From Synaphobranchus kaupii (lineage: Eukaryota > Chordata > Actinopteri > Anguilliformes > Synaphobranchidae), in the NCBI GenBank assembly GCA_029718625.1, contig CM056377.1, forward strand, positions 105,350,585 through 105,414,584: a DNA stretch of 64,000 nt, given 5' to 3'. The position numbers and the translations under genes were made by a program. Below are positions 58,405 through 64,000 of this stretch, piece after piece (positions within the stretch are counted from its first letter, which is position 1; each line of letters starts with the position of its first letter). The notes under the pieces were generated by a model. The model was given only the letters and a program-made list of their open reading frames with translations, was not told where the DNA came from and did no database searches.

Positions 58405-61080
58405 TCCACTTCCCCCCCTTCTTGAGAATAGGTTAAAAAAAATATTTTAAAAAGCCTTAGGATTTTGATGTTCTCCTGATGCTTTTGGCCACACCTTTTA
58501 ATAGTAAGCTTTATTTCCCTCAAAGTCATTAGCATGTGGTAGTCATTAGCAGATAAGTGTGGATCCATAGCCAAACCACTCCTCAGACCCATTGGTTGCA
58601 CCATGGTAAAGAATCTGTTTTTGGCAGTAAAAGTATGAGGAGTACACCAAAATCCTGCAACCTCAGTTCAACGCGACTTAAATTCCAACAAGAACCAAGC
58701 AACTAGCCTAAACCTAAGAGTGACACAACATTGTTTTTGCAACAAGTGGTCCATAGAGACTCTTTGGCAAATAGCAGTCACAACATATTATCTTCAATCA
58801 GTTACTACCCTCCAGGAACTCAAACCATTCATAGAAACAGTAGAACTCAATTGTATCTAACTATTTTTTTGTTTGTTTGTTATTCATAATTTCAGTTTTC
58901 TGCCTGTAAGTGTGTGTGCTATAATTTGTTGACTGTGCTACAATATGGAACAAGCTATATGCTTTCATTTTCCTCACCCCTTTGGCTTGTAATGAGATGG
59001 AAATTACACTCCAGAAATTATACCCAAAGAAACCTGTTGTGAGTGAGTGAGTGTCATCCATTGATCTGGAGCAAGGACTGTATCGGAACAAGGCAACTCA
59101 AACCACAGCAATGAAGCTGTCAAAACAAAGACCTGTACACAGATTTTCCACCTGTCACCTGGACAAACAAAAGTGTTACATGTTAATGTCTGAGAGAATA
59201 TGAACAATAAAGTTGTTACTTGGTTGATATCAATCACAGCATTTAAAAACAATAGAATGATCTTAAAATTTTATTACACAGTTTTGGCTGAGTCAGGTTG
59301 CAAGAACATTGTTTTATATTTTTGCTTCCATTTACAATAAAATTAGCACTAATTTTCATTTGCTCTCATCACAAGTATATGAAGCACAATCACACTGCCC
59401 TATGGGTTCTCTAAACATTATGGTAATTTATTCAATTCACAGATTTTGACAACCATTTTTATTTCTGCATTTTAATTAAAATTTTCATGACCTACAGTAA
59501 GTTAGATTTTCATTTGACGTCCCCAGGCTGGCACAGAATGGAGTATCAATTAGTAAGTTCCTGGTGGAGTTATTATTGTGGTCAGGGATTCATCACACTT
59601 TATTCTGAATACTAATTATTTCATTGAATAAATTTAAACATTCATGGTCCAGGATTTCATGACTGAAACTGATGCATCGACTTGTTCGTTTTACATGGCA
59701 CATTCATCATAATCTATACATACCATTGTGGCAGTGAGACTGGAGCTTATAGTTATATTAGATCCCAGATCAAAGGCAGGTGTGTGGTACAGCTCCTTAA
59801 GGATCCAAGTTTACATTTACAACGCTTGCACTGAGTTTGTCAAACTCTCTTCAGTTTGGTGCTCTACAATCTACAACCATAAAATGTGATTTTTCTTGTA
59901 TATACTGTAATGATTCACTTTGCCAAGGACTTTAGTGCAGCATCTAATTGTGAATGGCCATTAAAGGTCCTCTTTAGAGAAATAAAACTCACAAATTCTG
60001 TGGTACATCTGAATTTTACATTATGATGTCATTTAACGTTGAATATTAAAGTATTAGTATTAAAACAAACACTTGCAGTACAACTGCTTTGAAATATATT
60101 GCCAATTGGTATAGGGAAATCCACAACTATCCCAATACAAAACCAAATAAATATTTATGGGGAGAACTGCCATCTGGGAATTAGTGAATCTGGGAATTAG
60201 TCTGTCACTTGTTTCATTCTGTAATCATTCTTATTACACTTTTAAAATCAGTTCAACAGTCATCCAAAGTGTGATATAAAAGTGATGGACTCAACATGAA
60301 AGGGGAAAAAGCTCTTATATGTCGTACATATTTGTGGTCTTTTTTGCAGTTGGCAAGTTCCTTCTACTGATGATTAATGTTTGTAGCTTTGCTCAGGCAA
60401 CAATAATATATAATTTTTGTAACATGGCGCAGGTCAGTCTGCAGGGCTGCCGGCCAAAAGAGCAGGGCCGGCACTGGCACGGGACCGTGGTGTTCACTCA
60501 TGCGCTGTAAGCACTCAGCCCTGCCGGTAACGTTTCTGGTTTTTGTTGATTGATTGAGTTTATTTGATAAATTAAAATACAAGACACAAATATGCATATG
60601 GTATTTAATCTATCAGGAAATCACAATAAAGTCACATGACTTATTTCCATTGTGGTCCTGAAGACTTGGCTAGGAGGCAGGCTGGAAAAAGGTGTCACAT
60701 AGGCTACTCATTACATTATAAAATCACACATATGCAACACATTTGCAACATTACAAGTTGTCCTAAAATAGTAATTTCCCTAATATATTACTCAGGAGCC
60801 AATTTTTCAACTGTTTCTTATCTTAAAACTATTCAAAGTAGGGCCTGATTTGATTTAATTTAGGATTATATTCCATTCTTCACCATCTGAGTAAAGAAAT
60901 GTGCTTCTCCCTAACTTGCTTCTTAAATTGGGCAGTTTCAGATTGTACACACTAGCCCTCATAAAGCCATGAGGGTCCCTAATAAAATTAAAATACCCAG
61001 AAAATTTTATTTGGACATAGACCGTGTTCCATCTGAGCGTGATCACAAGTCTGAGCCAAAATATTCTGAATGTTGAATTT
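58405..61080. other. No gene recognised in 2.7 kb
   Basis: AT-rich DNA. Open frames of 60-93 codons lack domains, splice context or repeated structure. Confidence 0.45.
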
Positions 61081-61248
61081 TTACATTTTACAGTTATGTA
61101 GTGTAGGGACAACAGGAACTACAATTCCATACAGTCCACAGGAGGCTCCTCCTCCACGTTGGAAGTGACGTAGGACGTTGTACCAGTTGTGATTTCCGCA
61201 CTGCAACGTGATACTGCACAGCGGAAATGCGCGACTGGCCATAAAGTT

Positions 61249-61255
61249 TATAAAA
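61249..61255 (+). promoter_or_regulatory. TATA box
   Basis: TATAAAA in GTTTATAAAAGGGG, preceded by a CRE-like GTGACGTAG at about 61,166. Confidence 0.65.
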
Positions 61256-61797
61256 GGGGCAACACATGCCAGTTTTTGTGCTTCCCAGTTTTTCCCAGTT
61301 CGTCCGCTCAACTCGACAGGGCCTTCACTGTCTCGTCTCAAGGCCCCATGCGGCCTACACGCCCAGGGACGAGCCTTTGCTCCACAAGGAAGCACGGTCG
61401 TCCATGACACCGATCCAACTGAGCGAGGCGGGCTCATCTACCCCCGGCTATCGGCCACGGAGGACCGGAGATGCAAGGAGGCAACGCGAGCACCTGGTGG
61501 TGAAGAAGAACCACCAAGCGGACCACGTAGCCAGATCCTGCAGCAGAGCACCGCCGGTGAGTCCCCAAAGAGGCAAGCGGTCTGCAGTAGGATGACGCTG
61601 CATAGTTCGGGAGAGATAATGTGACCGGTTCCATTATCCCATACGAACTGCAACCCTGACGACGAAAGAAACCTGTTCCAGGGACCCAAGATGAGGCGGA
61701 CGGTTCCCCTATCTATCACAACCCTACGAACTGCAACCACAGGATTGGGTGACCGGTTTTACCCTTTCGTTGTGAGTGTGCAATCCAACGGAGGAAA

Positions 61798-62037
61798 CCA
61801 TTTAACAGACTTTAATTCAAGTAAGGCTGTAACATGGGCATAGCTTATTAGTTAGCAACCGCAACATGTTTGTGACTGGATGTATGTAACTGCTATTGAA
61901 ACGTTAATGTGTGTTCACCATTTAACGGACTTTAATTCAAGTAAGGCTGTAACATGGGCATAGCTTATTAGTTAGCAACCGCAACATGTTTGTGACTGGA
62001 TGTATGTAACTGCTATTGAAAGGTTAATGTGTGTTCT
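61798..62037. repeat. 120-bp perfect-register tandem duplication
   Basis: TTTAACAGAC at 61,801 and TTTAACGGAC at 61,921 open two 120-bp units, both with GTAAGGCTGTAACATGGGC and GTTTGTGACTGGATGTATG. Only about two differences are visible. Confidence 0.95.
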
Positions 62038-62317
62038 GTAAAAGTTTTGTGTTACCGTTTTACTTTGGATGCACTGCGTTAGGTTTAATGCATCACGCAC
62101 AGAACGTATCTTGCATGTGATCTGTCTTTAAACACTAACCAGCCGTAATATTAACACTGCACGCTGATCTCAACGCACGCACATTGATAAGCTTACGGCT
62201 ATCCCCTCTGTGTATGGCATGTTCATGCGCCACCATTAGCTAGCTCCAGCGAAAGCTAGTTTCAAACCTCCCTCCATTTTAATTTCTTTGTTCTCTCTGA
62301 ACATGTGGCCGAGGCAA

Positions 62318-62436
62318 CCCCCCCCCCCCCCCCCCCACCCCCACCCACCCCACACGCAGGAGAACATGGAAACCCCACATGCGCCCAACGCGCCACACAC
62401 GGACACGCACACACACGGACACGCACACACACACAT
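62318..62436. repeat. Poly(C) tract and (CA)n-like repeat
   Basis: A 19-bp C run with CACCC repeats, then CACACGGACACGCACACAC repeats. Confidence 0.92.
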
Positions 62437-62494
62437 AGTTTGTTGTACATTATAGTAGTGAATCGTGCCTTGCTCTGTTTGGTACTTTGTGTTC

Positions 62495-62500
62495 AATAAA
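62495..62500 (+). terminator. Poly(A) signal
   Basis: AATAAA in GTTCAATAAACTATT. Confidence 0.6.
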
Positions 62501-62512
62501 CTATTACATTTA

Positions 62513-63351
62513 TCCAAGATTGCATGTATTAATGTTGCTCTTGTGGTGAACTGAATCAGCCAATGCTAATCGCAGGGATTCCCCAAAATGCCTTCACCTT
62601 CTAGCTGGATCATTTATATTAATTCGGTATCAACTGAGTACATGACATTGTGATTTTGCTAAGACAATTATTAATGTGTAATGTGTTTTTTTAGTAAATT
62701 GCATACATCAGCAGTAGTCAGTGTCAAGTCAAACACGAAAAATGAATTACATTTGATTCAATGTATTGCTCACCTCTCCTCCTGTATTGGTGTCCTTGTA
62801 TAGAGGACACAACTCATGAATTTATAAAACTGTTTCACAAACAAAACAAAGAAGTTACTGAAAATTAAGACAAATCAAACAAAAAAAATGGCAAGATGAT
62901 AATGACTGCAAATGACAAGGCTTCAGCAGGGTGTATCATTGAGATCACAGTGAATATCATTCAGCTTTTAGTCTTTCTTTTAAGGCATAACAGGTGCACA
63001 AACCTGTCAGCTAGCGTGTCAAGCATGAACTGGAAAAGTATAGTCCAACTTAACAACAGCAGGTTAAGCCCAGAAGAAGCTCTGTCAACACAGGCTACCA
63101 ACAAATGTTTGGGAATTTGTCTTGATAGACTGATCGCTGTTAAGCTTGCATCTCTATTGTAAACATGTTTGAATTTTTCATGATGAATATTATTGTTATT
63201 ACTGCAACCTGGAGAACCAGGGTGGCCTATTTGCTTTGCACAAGGTGTCATGCTATATAAGGTAAAACACGTCAACCAGGAGAATGCAGCAAAAATTCAC
63301 TCACAAATTTTCTTTGATCAACAATAGATATTATATATATATATATATATA
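62513..63351. other. No feature recognised
   Basis: AT-rich DNA ending in a (TA)n run at 63,331-63,351. Confidence 0.4.
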
Positions 63352-64000
63352 CAGTGAGCACCATAATCCATTGTACAGTGGCACATTTTTTGTTATTTTG
63401 GTTCTGTACTCTAGCACTTTGAGTTTGAAAGGATACAATGACAATGAGGTTGAAGTGCAGACTGTCAGCTTTAATTTAAGGGTATTTTCATCCATATCGG
63501 ATGAACCGTTTAGAAATGATAGAACCTTTTGTATATAGTCCCCCCCCCCCCCATTTTCGGGCATCAAAAAATATTGGACAGTTTAACATAATGTAGAATA
63601 AAGTAACCATTTTTTATATTTGGTCACATATCCTTTGTATGCCATGACCTCCTGATATCTGTGACCCAACAATATCAAAAGACTCTTGATATCTTATTTT
63701 CTGGTACTCCTACAAGTGATACTATAACCTCTCTGCATTTGAATGGATCTCTATGGGAATTGGGGAGCAGGACTAGATTTAGCTGTACCCTCAATACCCT
63801 CAAATTACACTGGAACAGTATGAAACACATGGTTGGCTAAACACTAATAGACCTTCTAAAAACCCCATGCGTAAAACCCCACAAGCTGTTTGTGCCGCTG
63901 TGATGAATACATGCTTGGCAAAATGGCTGTAAGTCATCAAGGGTCTGACGTATCAAACAAGCCTTAAACCATCACTCTGCTGCTAGATATGCAGTAGATA
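63352..64000. mobile_element. Foldback Tc1-like MITE, second copy, cut by window end
   Basis: After TA it begins CAGTGAGCACCATAATCC. From about 63,610 it follows the element at 30,948-34,151 closely: TTGGTCACATATCCTTTG, GATATCTTATTTTCTGGTA, CTCTCTGCATTTGAATGGAT. It lacks the solo LTR, which makes it the empty-site reference for that insertion. A poly(C) run lies at 63,541-63,552. Confidence 0.82.

Larger units (their letters stand above)
61081..62512 (+). mobile_element. GC-richer Pol II-like unit, possible solo LTR
   Basis: A sharp rise in GC content starts near 61,120. A TATA box at 61,249, a poly(A) signal at 62,495 and TTACATTT on both sides (61,081-61,088 and 62,504-62,511) suggest an inserted retroelement or LTR of about 1.4 kb. 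TG...CA tips are not clear, and the flanking 8-mer is AT-rich and could be chance. No protein in it looks real. Confidence 0.4.

Noticed and set aside
61208..61624. 138- and 109-codon overlapping frames in GC-rich DNA
   Set aside because: Overlapping frames on both strands are expected from GC content. No domain recognised.

Overview
The window looks like intergenic, transposon-dense DNA from a bony fish (teleost-grade vertebrate). The evidence is AT-rich background, intron-containing genes with GT/AG junctions, tRNA-derived SINEs with the tail usual in fish, L2-type LINE pieces, fish-type Ty3/gypsy remnants, and many hAT, Tc1/mariner, PIF/Harbinger and Kolobok (TTAA-flanked) DNA transposons. 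I found no host protein-coding exon, tRNA or rRNA gene that I could support. The coding sequences I recognise belong to mobile elements.

Layout. 0.7-2.1 kb: decayed L2-like LINE, minus strand. 2.87-4.87 kb: Tc1/IS630-like transposon with a broken transposase. 5-15 kb: mostly unremarkable DNA with short MITEs, a SINE and a deleted Tc1 copy. 15.76-16.47 kb: near-perfect foldback element flanked by TTAA. 22.8-25.9 kb: hAT element (8-bp duplication CCCAAAAT) carrying a 1.2-kb solo LTR (5-bp duplication AAATT). 26.4-26.9 kb: probable second solo LTR. 27.17-28.91 kb: Kolobok-like element with a THAP-domain ORF and a TATA box.

29.75-40.9 kb is the most interesting part: a Harbinger-type island with two apparently intact spliced genes on opposite strands, a DDE transposase (2 exons, 330 aa) and a MADF-BESS DNA-binding protein (3 exons, about 400 aa). 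Each gene has exons inside an intron of the other, so they interlock. The first MADF intron holds a foldback Tc1-like element, itself split by a 2.2-kb solo LTR with a clean ATCAA duplication. A related LTR in sense orientation ends about 43 bp upstream of the transposase start codon. The island is bordered by a ~330-bp inverted repeat and contains a ~200-bp direct repeat.

42.88-47.30 kb: an unclassified 4.4-kb inverted-repeat-bounded element with a nested hAT (44.3-45.6) and deleted Tc1 (46.2-46.7). 48.5-50.4 kb: hAT with a BED-finger ORF and a nested PIF-like MITE. 52.5-53.3 kb: 5'-truncated L2-like LINE. 53.6-58.4 kb: old gypsy element on the minus strand, with both LTRs and gag, protease, RT and RNase H remnants. 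One insert lies at the RT YxDD site and another in the protease. 61.1-62.5 kb: a GC-richer unit with a TATA box, poly(A) signal and 120-bp tandem duplication, possibly an LTR. 63.35 kb to the end: a second copy of the foldback Tc1-like family.

The genes cooperate only within elements: Harbinger transposases are known to need a partner Myb/SANT-like or MADF DNA-binding protein, which is the pair seen here. Names rest on motif recognition by eye. No database search was run.
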